This document shows positions 10,365 through 20,425 of a DNA stretch of 64,000 nucleotides, one piece after another; within the stretch, counting starts at the first letter, position 1, and each line of letters begins with the position of its first letter. Below the pieces are notes generated by a model. That model had not been told where the DNA came from and searched no databases. It worked only from the letters and a program-made list of their open reading frames with translations. Origin of the DNA: Caballeronia sp. SL2Y3. Its GTDB lineage: Bacteria > Pseudomonadota > Gammaproteobacteria > Burkholderiales > Burkholderiaceae. A program made the position numbers and the translations under genes. Where the stretch lies: contig NZ_CP084260.1 of the NCBI RefSeq assembly GCF_022879575.1, forward strand, positions 1,860,001 to 1,924,000. The letters are read 5' to 3'.

Positions 10365-10439
10365 GGGTGGTTAGCTCAGCGGTAGAGCACTGCCTTCACA
10401 CGGCAGGGGTCACTGGTTCGATCCCAGTACTACCCACCA
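10365..10439 (+). tRNA. tRNA-Val(CAC)
   Basis: Complete cloverleaf: acceptor GGGTGGT/ACTACCC, D arm GCTC...GAGC, anticodon stem CTGCC/GGCAG with loop TTCACAC (anticodon CAC), T arm ACTGG-TTCGATC-CCAGT, discriminator A. The CCA is encoded (10437-10439). Length 75 nt. Confidence 0.97.
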
Positions 10440-10476
10440 GAATTCTGGTGCTGGTAACGCCAAGACACCGAAGACC

Positions 10477-10509
10477 AAAAGGCCCAAGCCTAGCGACTTG
10501 GGCCTTTTT
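10477..10509 (+). terminator. Bidirectional terminator after tRNA-Val
   Basis: 12-bp inverted repeat AAAAGGCCCAAG (10477-10488) and CTTGGGCCTTTT (10497-10508), with A and T runs at the two ends. It can end tRNA-Val transcription from the left and transcription of the DUF2214 gene from the right. Confidence 0.85.
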
Positions 10510-10532
10510 CATTTCGCCCGCGAACGAGGCAC

Positions 10533-11006
10533 TCAGGTCGCCCAAACGCCCCGCGCCATGCCGCTCGCCGCAATCACCATGACGATAACGAGCGCCGCCT
10601 CAACGTCGCTCATCCACGCGAAGCGCCGCGCGCGCGTCAGGTCGATTGCCCCGCCCTCCGCCAGCGCCGCACGCCAGCGGATCAGCGCGAGCATCGGCGA
10701 GACTTCGATCAGCAGAATGACCACGAGCGCGGTCATCTTCAGGTGAAAAAGCGGCTCGTGCAGATAGTAAGCGCCGCCCTTCTCGAAGCCGCCGAACGCG
10801 CGCGTCAGGCCAGTGACGATCAGGACGACAGCCGCGATGCCCCACAGCGCATCCGACCGGAACACGTCACGCAGACGCAATGCGTTCGCTTGCACCGACT
10901 CCGCCGCGTCCAGCCGGCGCAATGCGCGCGCACGCGCGAGCACGGAACCGAGCGCGAAGCCGAAGGCGAGCAGATGCAACGCGGCGAGCAACCAACGTAT
11001 CAGCAT
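10533..11006 (-). CDS. DUF2214 family membrane protein
   Basis: 157-aa inner-membrane protein with four hydrophobic segments: MLIRWLLAALHLLAFGFALG at the N-terminus, ALWGIAAVVLIVTGL, LFHLKMTALVVILLIEVSPML and VEAALVIVMVIAASGMA. The pattern of a membrane His in the first helix and the F(H)xK motif fits DUF2214. Function unknown. The start at ATG 11006 is supported by GGAGG five bases upstream. The next gene on the same strand lies 53 bp upstream, so they may be co-transcribed. Confidence 0.85.
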   Translation of the reverse strand: MLIRWLLAALHLLAFGFALGSVLARARALRRLDAAESVQANALRLRDVFRSDALWGIAAVVLIVTGLTRAFGGFEKGGAYYLHEPLFHLKMTALVVILLIEVSPMLALIRWRAALAEGGAIDLTRARRFAWMSDVEAALVIVMVIAASGMARGVWAT

Positions 11007-11059
11007 GCTTTCCTCCCACGGTCGACAAGAAAGATCGGTACGGCTCGGCGCGACGCAGC

Positions 11060-11857
11060 TTAGACCTGGCTTAGCGTGGCGTCGAGCGCGCGTGCGGCGC
11101 TGCGGTCGCTCTCGGTGGAAAGCGGCGCGCGAAAAACCGTCGTGCGATTGTGACCGGCCGCGGCAGGTGAATCCCACAGCAATTCCACTTTCGGACGCCG
11201 CGAGAACCAGCTTCGCCGCGCGATACCGTTCGATACCGCAGGCGCCGCGGCCGGCTGCGCCGATGCCGCCAGCACCGGCCACTTCACCGACAGTTCTCGT
11301 GCGTCGTACTGGCCGAGCTTGCGGCTCTCGGCCCAGACCATCGCCGTGCGCGTGACCGGATCGAGCGAAATGGCATAGCGGCCGATTGCAAAGCGCCGCG
11401 CCGCGATGTTCGTGCGCCACAGCGCGCGCGGCCGGCAAATCCACATCACCACCGCATAGAGCGCCGGCGCGACCGCCAGCCAGCCGTTGGTTTCAGCGAG
11501 CGCGTGAACGAAGCGCCGCCAGCCCGACGTCCAGACGAACGCCCCGACCGAGAAAATCGCGAAGCCGAAGGTCAGCAGCGCGAGCAGCCTCAGCGCCTGC
11601 CGAAGCCACTGCGGCAACGGATGCAGCGGACGCTCCATGCGCGGCTTCGCGCCCGGCAGCACGATCAAAAGGAAGATGAGGACGAGATTGAGGCACGCCC
11701 ACGGCGACGAAGTCATCGCGCGCACCGAGGAGAGATAGCCCATCTGCGACATGGAGAGCGCCCATCGCGCCGCGAGAATCACGCCGATGGCCCGCAGCGC
11801 GAACAGAGTGCCTGCGCCCGGTGCCGGGCTCGCGCTGGTTTGCTTGGTTCTCGCCAA
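11060..11857 (-). CDS. Hypothetical membrane protein
   Basis: 265 aa. Hydrophobic stretches lie around residues 17-35, 55-68, 85-110 and 125-140, followed by a basic, mostly soluble C-terminal part of about 120 residues. I do not recognise a family. The only start I find is TTG 11857, supported by AGGAG eight bases upstream; there is no earlier in-frame start. It lies upstream of the DUF2214 gene on the same strand. Codon use and frame bias look like those of neighbouring genes, so I take it as real. Confidence 0.75.
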   Translation of the reverse strand: MARTKQTSASPAPGAGTLFALRAIGVILAARWALSMSQMGYLSSVRAMTSSPWACLNLVLIFLLIVLPGAKPRMERPLHPLPQWLRQALRLLALLTFGFAIFSVGAFVWTSGWRRFVHALAETNGWLAVAPALYAVVMWICRPRALWRTNIAARRFAIGRYAISLDPVTRTAMVWAESRKLGQYDARELSVKWPVLAASAQPAAAPAVSNGIARRSWFSRRPKVELLWDSPAAAGHNRTTVFRAPLSTESDRSAARALDATLSQV

Positions 11858-12035
11858 AGGGTGCGCTCCTGTCCACGAACGTTGCCTGCCGCCGCTGTCT
11901 GTGCGAGCGGGCGGCCACTGCGCCTTGCGCAGCGCAAAGCTCGGACATTATAGGGAGATTACGGAGGCCGTCATTGGTTTCGCTTTGCGCATGCGGCGCG
12001 GCGCTCGAATTACGCCGCGACTGTGCCATTACGAC

Positions 12036-12069
12036 AACGCCCCGCGCGCCTTTCGGCGGGCGGGGCGTT
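12036..12069 (-). terminator. Possible terminator downstream of the GT4 gene
   Basis: 10-bp perfect inverted repeat AACGCCCCGC (12036-12045) and GCGGGGCGTT (12060-12069) with a 14-nt loop, 50 bp past the stop of the glycosyltransferase. The following T-run is poor, so it may be only a stabilising hairpin. Confidence 0.5.
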
Positions 12070-12118
12070 CTCCGAGCCGCATTGCTGCGGCCGCAGGACA
12101 GCGGACGGCTTACCGCTA

Positions 12119-13180
12119 TCAGGCGTTCACTTCGCGCAGAACGGTGCGGCGCTTCTGGCGCAGCAGTTCCTCGTAGTTCTGCACGTAGCGCGCCGCCATG
12201 ACCTTCGACGAGAAGCGCGTCTCGAACGTCTCGCGAACCTTCGCGCGCGACAGCGAGTCGAGGCGCTTGACCGCGGCGATCGCCGAGAGTTCGTCTTCCA
12301 CGACGAAGCCCGACACGCCGTTGTCGATCACTTCCGGCACCGAGCCGCGATTGAACGCGATCACCGGCGTGCCGCAGGCCATCGCCTCGATCATCACGAG
12401 GCCGAAGGGCTCCGGCCAGTCGATCGGGAACAGCAGCGCATGCGCGTTGCCGAGGAACTCGGTCTTCTCGGCCTCGCTGATCTCGCCGATGTACTCGACG
12501 TGCGGCAGCGCGAAGAGCGGCTTGATCTCTTCTTCGTAATAAGCGCGGTCGGCCTTGTCCAGCTTCGCGGCGATCTTGATCTTCATGCCCGCGGCCTGCG
12601 CGATGCGGATGGCGCGATCCACGCGCTTCTCCGGCGAGATGCGGCCGAGGAACGCGAGATAGCCGGGCTTCACGTTCGGAATCGGCTTCAGCAGGTTTTC
12701 CGGCAGGCCGTGGTACACCGTCGAGAGCCAGTTGGCTTGCGGCAGCGGCTGGCGCTGGTTGTCGGAAATCGACACCACCGGCACATCCTTGAACGTGTTG
12801 AAAATCGGCTGCAGTTCCGGCAGATCGAGGCGGCCGTGCATCGTCGTCAGGAACGGCACCGGCTGGCGCGCGAACAGCGAGAACGGGTAATAGTCGATAT
12901 GGAAGTGCAGTACGTCGAACTCGTCGGCGCGGCGGCGGACTTCTTCGAGCAGCAGCATGTGCGGCGCCATCGTGTCGCGGATGGTCGGGTCGAGGCGCAG
13001 CGCTTGCGGCCAGAAGGCTTCGAGCTTCGCGGACGTCTGCGAATCACCGCTCGCGAAGAGCGTGACGTCGTGTCCAGCCTCGACAAGAGCCTCGGTCAGA
13101 TAAGACACCACGCGTTCCGTGCCACCGTAGAGCTTCGGCGGAACAGCCTCGTGGAGGGGCGCGATTTGAGCGATTCGCAT
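12119..13180 (-). CDS. Glycosyltransferase family 4
   Basis: 353-aa retaining GT-B enzyme. The N-terminal acceptor domain starts with MRIAQIAPL and a GGTERV loop. The C-terminal nucleotide-sugar domain carries FLGRISPEKRVDRAI and the E-x7-E motif in PEPFGLVMIEAMACGTPV, then a short C-terminal helix. The sugar donor and acceptor cannot be read from sequence. The neighbouring ABC exporter and otsBA do not prove a shared pathway. A good GGAG lies upstream of ATG 13180. It is probably monocistronic, with a long upstream region of its own. Confidence 0.92.
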   Translation of the reverse strand: MRIAQIAPLHEAVPPKLYGGTERVVSYLTEALVEAGHDVTLFASGDSQTSAKLEAFWPQALRLDPTIRDTMAPHMLLLEEVRRRADEFDVLHFHIDYYPFSLFARQPVPFLTTMHGRLDLPELQPIFNTFKDVPVVSISDNQRQPLPQANWLSTVYHGLPENLLKPIPNVKPGYLAFLGRISPEKRVDRAIRIAQAAGMKIKIAAKLDKADRAYYEEEIKPLFALPHVEYIGEISEAEKTEFLGNAHALLFPIDWPEPFGLVMIEAMACGTPVIAFNRGSVPEVIDNGVSGFVVEDELSAIAAVKRLDSLSRAKVRETFETRFSSKVMAARYVQNYEELLRQKRRTVLREVNA

Positions 13181-13986
13181 GATCGTGAAACTCCTAATAA
13201 AAGGTCAGGCAAGGTACTGCTGTCATGTTTGACATCGGGAGCGAATCGCTCGGCTCGGGCGAGAGCTTTTCGCGGCGCGGCGGCCTCGGCAGCGGCTGGT
13301 GCTCGAGTGAAAAAGCGGGTCGCTGATCACCGGCTCCACGCGGGCGTTGCCGCAAGCAACTTCGGAGCCATATCTCAAAAACCGCCGCGCCCAGCAATAA
13401 ACGCGCTCGGGCTCGGGCGGTTGACCACTTCCTACAGAAAGCTGTCAAAAAGTCTAAGTGAAAACCCGGAGCGCATTATGGAGCCTTTTACACCGGCGAC
13501 AGGGAGTCATTTCAACTTATTTACCTTGTTACACCGGGGAAACATTTAACAAACCCCTGTTTATTAAGGTTGTTCTACATTGGAGCACGTGCTGCGGCGA
13601 TGCACGGGCGGCGACTCGCTCGTTATCATCGCGAGACACCTGGAAACGGGATGCTGGCGCATCCCATGCTTATATCGACGCTGCCGCGCGAGAAGCTCCC
13701 GGACAGGAGCACGCGCGGCGGGCCGCGCCAGCCGCCGCTTCATCGCAAAAATGCGCGCGATGTGCTTACAATGCGCGCCCAAGCCGAAGAGACGTGCTCG
13801 CGGTTTCAACGCGAAGCGCACAGTCGATGTACGGACGGCAACATCCGACGCGCATCATTTGCCTGAACGACGTTCGCACGCCCGGTTACTGGCTACAATT
13901 CAGCGATGGAGACGGCGCCGCGCCGCCTCGGTTTCGATGTCACTCGCGCCGGCCGTGCCGACGCATCGGACAGGCAGTGCATCCGC
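13181..13986. other. Long divergent intergenic region between GT4 and ABC exporter genes
   Basis: About 800 bp with no supportable gene; the open frames here are short and arginine-rich, typical of GC-driven noise. The part from about 13430 to 13600 is clearly AT-richer than the surroundings. It holds a possible leftward promoter and near-repeats of TTACACCGG (about 13489 and 13532). Otherwise I see nothing. Confidence 0.6.
13487..13515 (-). promoter_or_regulatory. Candidate promoter of the GT4 gene
   Basis: Minus strand TTGAAA (13510-13515), 17-bp spacer, TGTAAA (13487-13492), the latter only four of six to consensus. It would give a leader of about 300 nt. Confidence 0.35.
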
Positions 13987-15867
13987 ATGGCATCGCCCGA
14001 AGGCGCAACACACGCTCAACCGCTTTACGACCCAAAAAGACCATTGGACCAACTCACCGTCTCCCAGCGTAACGCGCACAACGCCAAGCTCGCGAGCTAT
14101 GCGCACCGCCCGCTCGCGTTTCTCATGCGCTACATCCGCCGGCATCCGGTCGCCCATGCCATCGTGCTCGCGAGCGTCTTCGCGGCCGTCGGCTGCGCGC
14201 TGGCGTCGCAATATGCGATCAAGCATCTGATCGACGTGCTCGGTCAAGGGCGCGGCCACCCCGGCCCGCTCTGGGGCGCGTTCATGATCCTCGTCGGCCT
14301 GATCGCCGCCGACAACCTGCTGTGGCGGGTCGGCGGCTGGGTCGGCGCGCATGTGTTCGTGATCGTCACGGGCGATCTGCGCAAAGACCTGTTCTCGTAC
14401 CTGTCCGGCCATTCGCCAACGTACTTCTCCGAAAAGCAGCCCGGCATGCTCGCGAGCCGCATCACCGCGACCTCGAACGCCATCTACACGTCAGAAAACG
14501 TGATGGCGTGGAACGTCTTGCCGCCGTGCATCGCGGTGCTGGGCGCAATCGTGATGATCGTCGCGGTCAATCCGTTGATGGCGGCGGGCCTCATGACCGC
14601 CTCCATCATTCTCGCGCTCGTGCTCTACCGGCTCGCGAAGCGCGGATCGGCCCGGCATCACAGCTTCGCGTCGAAGGCGGCGTCGGTGGATGGCGAACTC
14701 GTCGACGTCATCGGCAACATGGCGCTGGTGCGCGCGTTCGGCATGACGTTCCGCGAGCAGAAACGCTTCGGCTCGACTGTGAAGGCCGAAATGGTCGCGC
14801 GTCAGCAAAGCCTGCTCTACTTGGAAAAGCTGCGCCTCTTCCATGCGGTCGTCACCGCGATTCTTTCCGCTGGCCTGCTCGGCTGGGCGCTGTGGCTGTG
14901 GTCGCAAGGCCGCGCGACCTCGGGCGATATCGTGCTCGTCAGCTCGCTCGGCTTCACCATCCTGCACGGCACGCGCGATCTCGCCGTCGCCCTCGTCGAT
15001 GTGACGCAGCACGTCGCGCGTCTCGCCGAAGCCGTGCAGACGCTGCTGGAGCCGCACGGCATGCCGGACCGGTCGGACGCGACGGAGCTCGTGCCGCAAG
15101 GCGGGCGCGTCGATTTCGAAGGCGTGACGTTCGCGTATCCGCGCCGCCGTCCGATTCTCGACAACTTCCATCTGCATATCGAGCCGGGGCAGCGCGTGGG
15201 CCTGATCGGCAAGTCGGGCGCGGGCAAGTCCACGGTGCTCGCCCTGCTGCAACGCTTCTACGAGACGCAGAAAGGCAGCATCAAGATCGACGGCCAGGAT
15301 ATCGCCACGATCACGCAGGACAGCTTGCGTCACGCCATCGCGCTCGTGCCGCAGGATATTTCGCTGTTCCATCGCACGGTGTTCGAGAACATCGCGTACG
15401 GGCGTCCGGATGCGAGCCGCGAGGAAGTGCTCGCCGCCGCCCGCGAGGCGCGCTGCACGGACTTCATCGAGGCGATGCCGGAAGGCTTCGACACGATCGT
15501 CGGCGATCGCGGCGTGAAGCTGTCGGGCGGCCAGCGCCAACGCATCGCCATCGCGCGGGCCATTCTGAAGAACGCGCCGATCCTGCTGCTCGACGAAGCC
15601 ACGTCCGCGCTCGATAGCGCGTCGGAAGAAGCGATCCAGCAGGCGCTCGACCGGCTGATGATCGGCCGCACGGTGATTGCCATCGCGCACCGGCTCTCGA
15701 CGCTGCAGAACTTCGACCGGATCATCGTGATGAGCGCGGGCCGCGTGATCGACGACGGCTCGCCGCAAGAACTGCGCGAGCGTCCGGGGCTGTATCGCGA
15801 GTTGCTGGCGAAGCAACACGGCAAGCTGCCTTCCATCGTCGCGACGCCGCACAAGCAGCCGGCCTGA
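13987..15867 (+). CDS. ABC exporter, fused permease and ATPase (MsbA/lipid-exporter-like)
   Basis: 626-aa half-transporter that would work as a homodimer in the inner membrane. The ABC_membrane domain with six helices spans about residues 60-345. The ATPase domain follows: Walker [11 protein letters not shown]-loop VPQDISLF, signature KLSGGQRQR, Walker [13 protein letters not shown] and H-loop AIAHRL. Such fused exporters move lipids, peptides or drugs; the substrate here is unknown. The frame opens at 13906, but a TACAAT element just before that point suggests transcription begins there, so I use ATG 13987. That choice is uncertain because no strong ribosome site is seen. A strong terminator follows. 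Confidence 0.9.
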   Translation: MASPEGATHAQPLYDPKRPLDQLTVSQRNAHNAKLASYAHRPLAFLMRYIRRHPVAHAIVLASVFAAVGCALASQYAIKHLIDVLGQGRGHPGPLWGAFMILVGLIAADNLLWRVGGWVGAHVFVIVTGDLRKDLFSYLSGHSPTYFSEKQPGMLASRITATSNAIYTSENVMAWNVLPPCIAVLGAIVMIVAVNPLMAAGLMTASIILALVLYRLAKRGSARHHSFASKAASVDGELVDVIGNMALVRAFGMTFREQKRFGSTVKAEMVARQQSLLYLEKLRLFHAVVTAILSAGLLGWALWLWSQGRATSGDIVLVSSLGFTILHGTRDLAVALVDVTQHVARLAEAVQTLLEPHGMPDRSDATELVPQGGRVDFEGVTFAYPRRRPILDNFHLHIEPGQRVGLIGKSGAGKSTVLALLQRFYETQKGSIKIDGQDIATITQDSLRHAIALVPQDISLFHRTVFENIAYGRPDASREEVLAAAREARCTDFIEAMPEGFDTIVGDRGVKLSGGQRQRIAIARAILKNAPILLLDEATSALDSASEEAIQQALDRLMIGRTVIAIAHRLSTLQNFDRIIVMSAGRVIDDGSPQELRERPGLYRELLAKQHGKLPSIVATPHKQPA

Positions 15868-15883
15868 CAAGCGAGTGACGAAT

Positions 15884-15920
15884 AAGCCGCGTTTTCTGTT
15901 CAAGGAAACGCGGCTTTTTT
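15884..15920 (+). terminator. Bidirectional terminator between the ABC exporter and otsA
   Basis: Inverted repeat AAGCCGCGTTT (15884-15894) and AAACGCGGCTT (15906-15916) followed by TTTT. The two convergent genes share it; the otsA stop is five bases further on. Confidence 0.88.
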
Positions 15921-15924
15921 GCGT

Positions 15925-17307
15925 CTATCGCGCTTTCAGGTCCCGCAGGAAGTTGTCGCGCCACACCGATACGTTGTTGTCGCGCAAGAGCGCATACATC
16001 TCCCGGTGCCGGGCGCGGCGCTCGTCGAGCGGCATCGCGAGCGCGGTGGCGAGCGCATCCGCCATGCCGTCGATGTCGAGCGGATTCACGATCAGCGCCG
16101 CCGTCAGTTCGCGCGCCGCGCCCGCAAATTGCGAGAGCACGAGCACGCCGGGATCCTCGGGGTTCTGCGCGGACACGTATTCCTTCGCGACCAGATTCAT
16201 GCCGTCGCGCAGCGGCGTCACGAGGCCGACATGCGCCTCGCGAAAGAGCGCGGCGAGCACCGGCCGCTCGTACTGGCGGTGGATATAGCGAATCGGCGTC
16301 CAGTCCAGCTCCGCATAGCGCCCGTTGATGCGCCCCGATTCGGCTTCGAGTTGCTGACGAATGTCGCGGTAAGCGTCGACGTCCGTGCGCGTCGGCGGCG
16401 CGATCTGGAGCAACGACACGTTGTTGCGCTGCTGCGGATCGTGCTCGAACAGACGCTCGAACGCGCGAAAACGCTCGACGAGGCCCTTCGAGTAATCCAG
16501 CCGGTCGACGCTCATCACCAGCTTGCGCTGATGCAGCGTCTCCTTGACGATCTGCACGTCGCGCCCGCCCTCGCCGTCCTTCGCGAGCGCGCGCACTTCG
16601 TCCGGATAGACGCCGATCGGATACGCCGCCGCCTTCAGCGTCTGGCCGAACGCGTGAATTTCGACAGGCCCGTTAGCGTGCCGCGTGAGCGCCCCGCCCG
16701 CCTCGCTTTCGATGTAATCGCAAAACGCGCGCACGTCCGGCTCCGTCTGAAAGCCGAGCAGATCGAACGCGCAAAGCGCCTCGACCAGTTCGCGGTGACG
16801 CGGCACGCTCAACAGAATCTGCGACGCGGGAAACGGAATGTGCAGAAAGAAGCCGATGCGATTCCCGACGCCCAGCGCGCGCAAAGCCTGCGCGAACGGA
16901 ATCAGGTGATAGTCGTGGACCCAGATGACGTCGTCGGGCCGCAGCAGCGGCGCGAGCCGCGCGGCGAGCCAGTGATTCACGCGGCAGTAGCCGTCGTATT
17001 CGTGGCGATCGAACTCGATCAGGTCCGGACGATAGTGAAACGCGGGCCACAGCGTCGCATTCGAAAAGCCGCGGTAATACTGGTCGTAGTCGCGCCGCAC
17101 GAGCCCGATGGTCGCGAACGTCACCGGTCCGTGCTCCTCCAGCGTGATGCCGTCGGGCGGCGTGGAGAGCACTTCGCCGCTCCAGCCGAACCATACGCCG
17201 CCGGTTTCCTTGAGCGCGTCGTAGACGCCGACCGCCAGCCCGCCCGCTGCCGGACCGCCCTCGGAAATCGGCGCGACCCGGTTCGAAACGATAATCAGAC
17301 GGCTCAC
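15925..17307 (-). CDS. otsA: Trehalose-6-phosphate synthase
   Basis: GT20 enzyme that joins glucose from UDP-glucose to glucose-6-phosphate, giving trehalose-6-phosphate, an osmoprotectant precursor. 460 aa, standard for OtsA. It starts [11 protein letters not shown], followed by the Gly-rich donor loop [10 protein letters not shown] and the sugar-phosphate region WVHDYHL. Conserved blocks [11 protein letters not shown] and [11 protein letters not shown] come later. Its ATG overlaps the otsB stop by four bases (17304-17307), so the phosphatase gene comes first in an otsBA operon. Confidence 0.96.
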   Translation of the reverse strand: MSRLIIVSNRVAPISEGGPAAGGLAVGVYDALKETGGVWFGWSGEVLSTPPDGITLEEHGPVTFATIGLVRRDYDQYYRGFSNATLWPAFHYRPDLIEFDRHEYDGYCRVNHWLAARLAPLLRPDDVIWVHDYHLIPFAQALRALGVGNRIGFFLHIPFPASQILLSVPRHRELVEALCAFDLLGFQTEPDVRAFCDYIESEAGGALTRHANGPVEIHAFGQTLKAAAYPIGVYPDEVRALAKDGEGGRDVQIVKETLHQRKLVMSVDRLDYSKGLVERFRAFERLFEHDPQQRNNVSLLQIAPPTRTDVDAYRDIRQQLEAESGRINGRYAELDWTPIRYIHRQYERPVLAALFREAHVGLVTPLRDGMNLVAKEYVSAQNPEDPGVLVLSQFAGAARELTAALIVNPLDIDGMADALATALAMPLDERRARHREMYALLRDNNVSVWRDNFLRDLKAR

Positions 17308-18056
17308 GCGTGCTTCCCCGCCGTTCCCGCGATCACTTGCAGCCAGTCGAGCAGCAGTTCCACCGATTCGATACGCGCGCGCGCCACGGTCTCGCCCGGG
17401 CCGACCTTGATGGACAGACCATCGAACTCGTTGACGACCGCGAAGCCTTTTTCGTCGGTCAGATCGTCGCCGATGAAGACAGGCTTTCGGCCCGTGAACG
17501 GCGGCTCGGCCATGAAGGCGCGCAACGCGCGGCCCTTGTCCACGTCCTTCGGCTTGATCTCGTACACCATCTTGCCGGGCTGGAGCACGTAGGCATCGGC
17601 GTAGTCGGCGACGAGCCGCTCGGTCGCCGCGCGCGCAGCCGGCTCGCGGTCGGGCGCGTTACGGTAATGCAGTGCGAGCGCCGCGCCCTTGATCTCCAGC
17701 AGCATGCCGGGATTGGCGCTCACCACGCCCTCCAGCACGTGCTCCATGCGCAGGAGCCGCTCGTCGTTGAAGCCGATGCGCTGGACATCGCCATTGGCGT
17801 CGCGCCGCTCCGCGCCGTGCATGCCCGCGACGGGCAGATCCGGAATCTGCAAGAACGAGTCGATATTATCGATGCCCCGCCCCGACACGACCGCGACCGC
17901 GTTGTTGGTCGCGCGTCTCAACGCAGCGAGAATGTCGGGCACCGATCGCGGCACGAAAATGCCGTCCGGCGTGGAGGCGAGTTCGACGAGCGTGCCGTCG
18001 AAATCGAGGAAAAACGCGGTCTCGGCGAGAGACAGGGAATCGGGAAGAATTTGCAT
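17304..18056 (-). CDS. otsB: Trehalose-6-phosphate phosphatase
   Basis: Dephosphorylates the OtsA product to trehalose. HAD-superfamily protein: motif I FLDFDGTLVE near residue 15 (nucleophile Asp), motif II VVSGR, and motif IV FIGDDLTDEKGF. 250 aa, the usual length. The frame is open upstream, but the family N-terminus begins at MQILPDSLSLAETAFF, so I use ATG 18056. The 287-bp gap to the divergent SCO1 gene must contain both promoters; none stands out. Confidence 0.95.
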   Translation of the reverse strand: MQILPDSLSLAETAFFLDFDGTLVELASTPDGIFVPRSVPDILAALRRATNNAVAVVSGRGIDNIDSFLQIPDLPVAGMHGAERRDANGDVQRIGFNDERLLRMEHVLEGVVSANPGMLLEIKGAALALHYRNAPDREPAARAATERLVADYADAYVLQPGKMVYEIKPKDVDKGRALRAFMAEPPFTGRKPVFIGDDLTDEKGFAVVNEFDGLSIKVGPGETVARARIESVELLLDWLQVIAGTAGKHA

Positions 18057-18343
18057 CGGTCGTTGGCCTGTGGTTTCCCTTTTGACGGCGCGCGGCGCGC
18101 GAAGTGTTGCGCATCTTACGTGCGCCAGCTTTCGGTCCGGAAAGCCGCGTGACTGACGGACGCATTCGGCGAGCCTTCCGTTCATCTTCGACGAGCTTTC
18201 AGCACGCCGGGATTGTGCGGCAAATCGTCTCAAAAATGGTCCGCAACGTAGATGATGCGCCACCTCGGTCCGCAAAGGCGTGTATTTTGCGACAGATGTT
18301 CCTGCCGTCAAAGCCCGCCGCCTATCGCGGCCCGATCCTCCCG

Positions 18344-18976
18344 ATGCACACTTCGTTCCCCGCTTCGCCTTTAACGCCGGCCGCGCGCTGGCGCCGTTTT
18401 GCCGCTCTGCTTGCTTTCCTCGCGCTCGCCGCGTGCTCGCGGCCGGGCGAGCCGTGGCATCTGACGGACGTCTCGGGAGACTTGCCCGACCTCGACTTCT
18501 CGCTCACCGACGACAGCGGCGCGCCCGTGACCGGACGCTCGTTCGAGGGCCACACGACGCTCGTCTACTTCGGCTACACGCATTGTCCGGATCTGTGCCC
18601 CGAAACGATGGCGCGCCTGATGCAGGTCTTACAGCGCGTGGGCCCCGACGCGGACAATACGCGCATCCTGTTCGTCTCCGTCGATCCCGCGCGCGACACG
18701 CCGCCGCTCTTGCGCGCGTACGTCCGCGCGTTCGACGAAAAGCATGCCGTCGGCCTGACCGGCAGCGACCGCGCCATCGAAGCGGTCGCGCAGCGGTATC
18801 GCATTGCGTATCAGATGGAAAAGCGCGATCCGCACGGCGCCTACGAGGTCTCGCACAGCTCGGGCGTCTATATCTTCGATCGCGAAGGCCACGCGCGCCT
18901 GCTGGCGACGGACCGCGACTCCATCGACGCGATCGCGGCCGATCTGCGCCGCATCATCCATTCGAAGGACGCGTGA
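18344..18976 (+). CDS. SCO1/SenC-family copper chaperone lipoprotein
   Basis: Delivers copper to the CuA site of cytochrome c oxidase; thioredoxin fold, facing the periplasm. A lipoprotein-type signal peptide ends in LALAACS. The CPDLC motif supplies the two copper-binding cysteines and EVSHSSG the conserved His. ATG 18344 gives a normal signal peptide; an in-frame ATG at 18296 is possible but adds an unusual leader. The CtaG gene begins one base after the stop, so the pair is co-transcribed and both gene products act in oxidase assembly. Confidence 0.92.
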   Translation: MHTSFPASPLTPAARWRRFAALLAFLALAACSRPGEPWHLTDVSGDLPDLDFSLTDDSGAPVTGRSFEGHTTLVYFGYTHCPDLCPETMARLMQVLQRVGPDADNTRILFVSVDPARDTPPLLRAYVRAFDEKHAVGLTGSDRAIEAVAQRYRIAYQMEKRDPHGAYEVSHSSGVYIFDREGHARLLATDRDSIDAIAADLRRIIHSKDA

Positions 18977-18977
18977 C

Positions 18978-19841
18978 ATGGACACGCTCTTGTATTGGCT
19001 CGACCCGTGGGAGCCGTCGCCGACGGTCGTGATCGCAGTGCTCATCGCCGCAATTCTGTTCGCGCGCGGCGCGCGGCATGCGCGAGTGTCGATCTCGCGG
19101 CACATCGCGTTCTGGCTGGGCTTGAGCGCGCTCTACGTGGCGCTGCACACGCGGCTCGATTACTTCTTCGAGCACGAGTTCTTCATGCATCGGCTGCAAC
19201 ATCTGGTGCTGCATCACCTCGGGCCGTTTTTGATCGCGCTGTCGTATCCGGGCGCGGCGCTGCGCGCGGGGGTGCCGTTCGCCTGGCGGCAACGCTGGCT
19301 GCGCCCGCTCACCGAGACGCGCGCCGCGCGCATGTTCTTCGATATCGTGTTCAATCCGGCCGTCGCGGTGCTGCTGTTCGTCGGCCTGATCTACTTCTGG
19401 CTGCTCTCGCCGATCCACTTCAAGGCGATGCTCGATGCCCGGCTCTATCGCGTGATGAACTGGAGCATGGTGATCGACGGCCTGCTGTTCTGGTGGCTCG
19501 TGCTGGACCCGCGGCCCGCGCCGCCCGCGCGGCTCGCGCCGGGACGACGCATTCTCGTCGTGATCGCCGCGATTCCGCCGCAGATCATTCTCGGCGCGTT
19601 CATCTTTTTCACGCCGCACGAGCTGTATCCGATCTATTCGATCTGCGGCCGCGCGTTCACCTGGATCACGCCGATGCGCGATCAGCAGATCGGCGGTCTT
19701 TTGCTGTGGATTCCCGGCTCCATGATGAGCGTAATCGGCGCGTTGATCGCGCTGCGCCACTGGCTGCGGCTGTCGGCGCGCTCGCGGCTGCGTCAGGAGC
19801 GCGCGACGCCGGTCAAGCCGGTGCGCGCGACTGCTTCATGA
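18978..19841 (+). CDS. Cytochrome c oxidase assembly factor, Caa3_CtaG family
   Basis: 287-aa integral membrane protein with about seven hydrophobic segments. It has the His-rich stretch EHEFFMHRLQHLVLHHLGP (residues about 65-85) and a Pro-rich loop DPRPAPP, both characteristic of the Caa3_CtaG family (COG3336 type, not the Cox11 family that is also called CtaG). Family members are required for copper loading or maturation of oxidases. It directly follows the SCO1 homologue, which supports that role. The basic C-terminal tail is cytosolic by inference. Confidence 0.9.
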   Translation: MDTLLYWLDPWEPSPTVVIAVLIAAILFARGARHARVSISRHIAFWLGLSALYVALHTRLDYFFEHEFFMHRLQHLVLHHLGPFLIALSYPGAALRAGVPFAWRQRWLRPLTETRAARMFFDIVFNPAVAVLLFVGLIYFWLLSPIHFKAMLDARLYRVMNWSMVIDGLLFWWLVLDPRPAPPARLAPGRRILVVIAAIPPQIILGAFIFFTPHELYPIYSICGRAFTWITPMRDQQIGGLLLWIPGSMMSVIGALIALRHWLRLSARSRLRQERATPVKPVRATAS

Positions 19842-19845
19842 GCCA

Positions 19846-20340
19846 TCATGAGCCGAAGCCCGGACGGCGCATCCAGACATGCGGGATGCCGTCCTCGTCG
19901 TGCACGCCCGAGGACGCGACGAAGCCGAATGCGCCATAGAACCGCTGCAAGTGGGCTTGCGCGTGCAGGCTGATGGGCTCGTCCGGCCATTGTTCGAGGA
20001 TGTGCTTCAGCGCGCGTTCGAGCATGGCGTTGCCGAGCTTCATGCCGCGAAAGCCGGCGGTCGTCAGCACGCGGCCGATGCGCACGTCCTTCTCGCTCGC
20101 GTCCGGATTGCCCGGCAGCAATACGCGCAGATAGCCTGCCAGGCGCGGACGCTTGTCCCCTTGCCCGTACGCGAGAAGATGCCACGCGTTGGTATCGAGC
20201 CCGTCGACATCGCCATACACGCAATTCTGCTCGACGACGAAGACCGCGCTGCGGGCGGCGAGCATGTCGTAGACTTCAGCGGGCGTCAGGTCGTCGAAGG
20301 GCTTCCAGCGCCATTGAATGTCGGAGAGTCGGTCGGTCAT
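19846..20340 (-). CDS. GNAT N-acetyltransferase, ElaA family
   Basis: 164 aa. Shows the ElaA pattern: WRWKPFDDLTPAEVYDML at the start, FVVEQNCVYGDVDGLD, the acetyl-CoA loop region VRIGRVLTTAGFRGMKLGNAML, and the terminal HVWMRRPG. Substrate unknown. Start ATG 20340. It converges with the oxidase-assembly pair, only four bases apart, and the terminator of the tRNA cluster lies upstream of it, so it must have its own promoter in the short gap before 20426 or depend on readthrough. Confidence 0.88.
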   Translation of the reverse strand: MTDRLSDIQWRWKPFDDLTPAEVYDMLAARSAVFVVEQNCVYGDVDGLDTNAWHLLAYGQGDKRPRLAGYLRVLLPGNPDASEKDVRIGRVLTTAGFRGMKLGNAMLERALKHILEQWPDEPISLHAQAHLQRFYGAFGFVASSGVHDEDGIPHVWMRRPGFGS

Positions 20341-20425
20341 GGGAATAGGTATCGGATCGCACGGGCGTTCTGCGATTATGCCGCGCGGCCGGTTGCATCG
20401 GTATCGAGTGAAGCGCGGATAAAGA

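Noticed and set aside
13458..14072. Plus-strand frames in the GT4-ABC gap
   Set aside because: They run into the ABC gene in another frame and have poor composition and no ribosome site.
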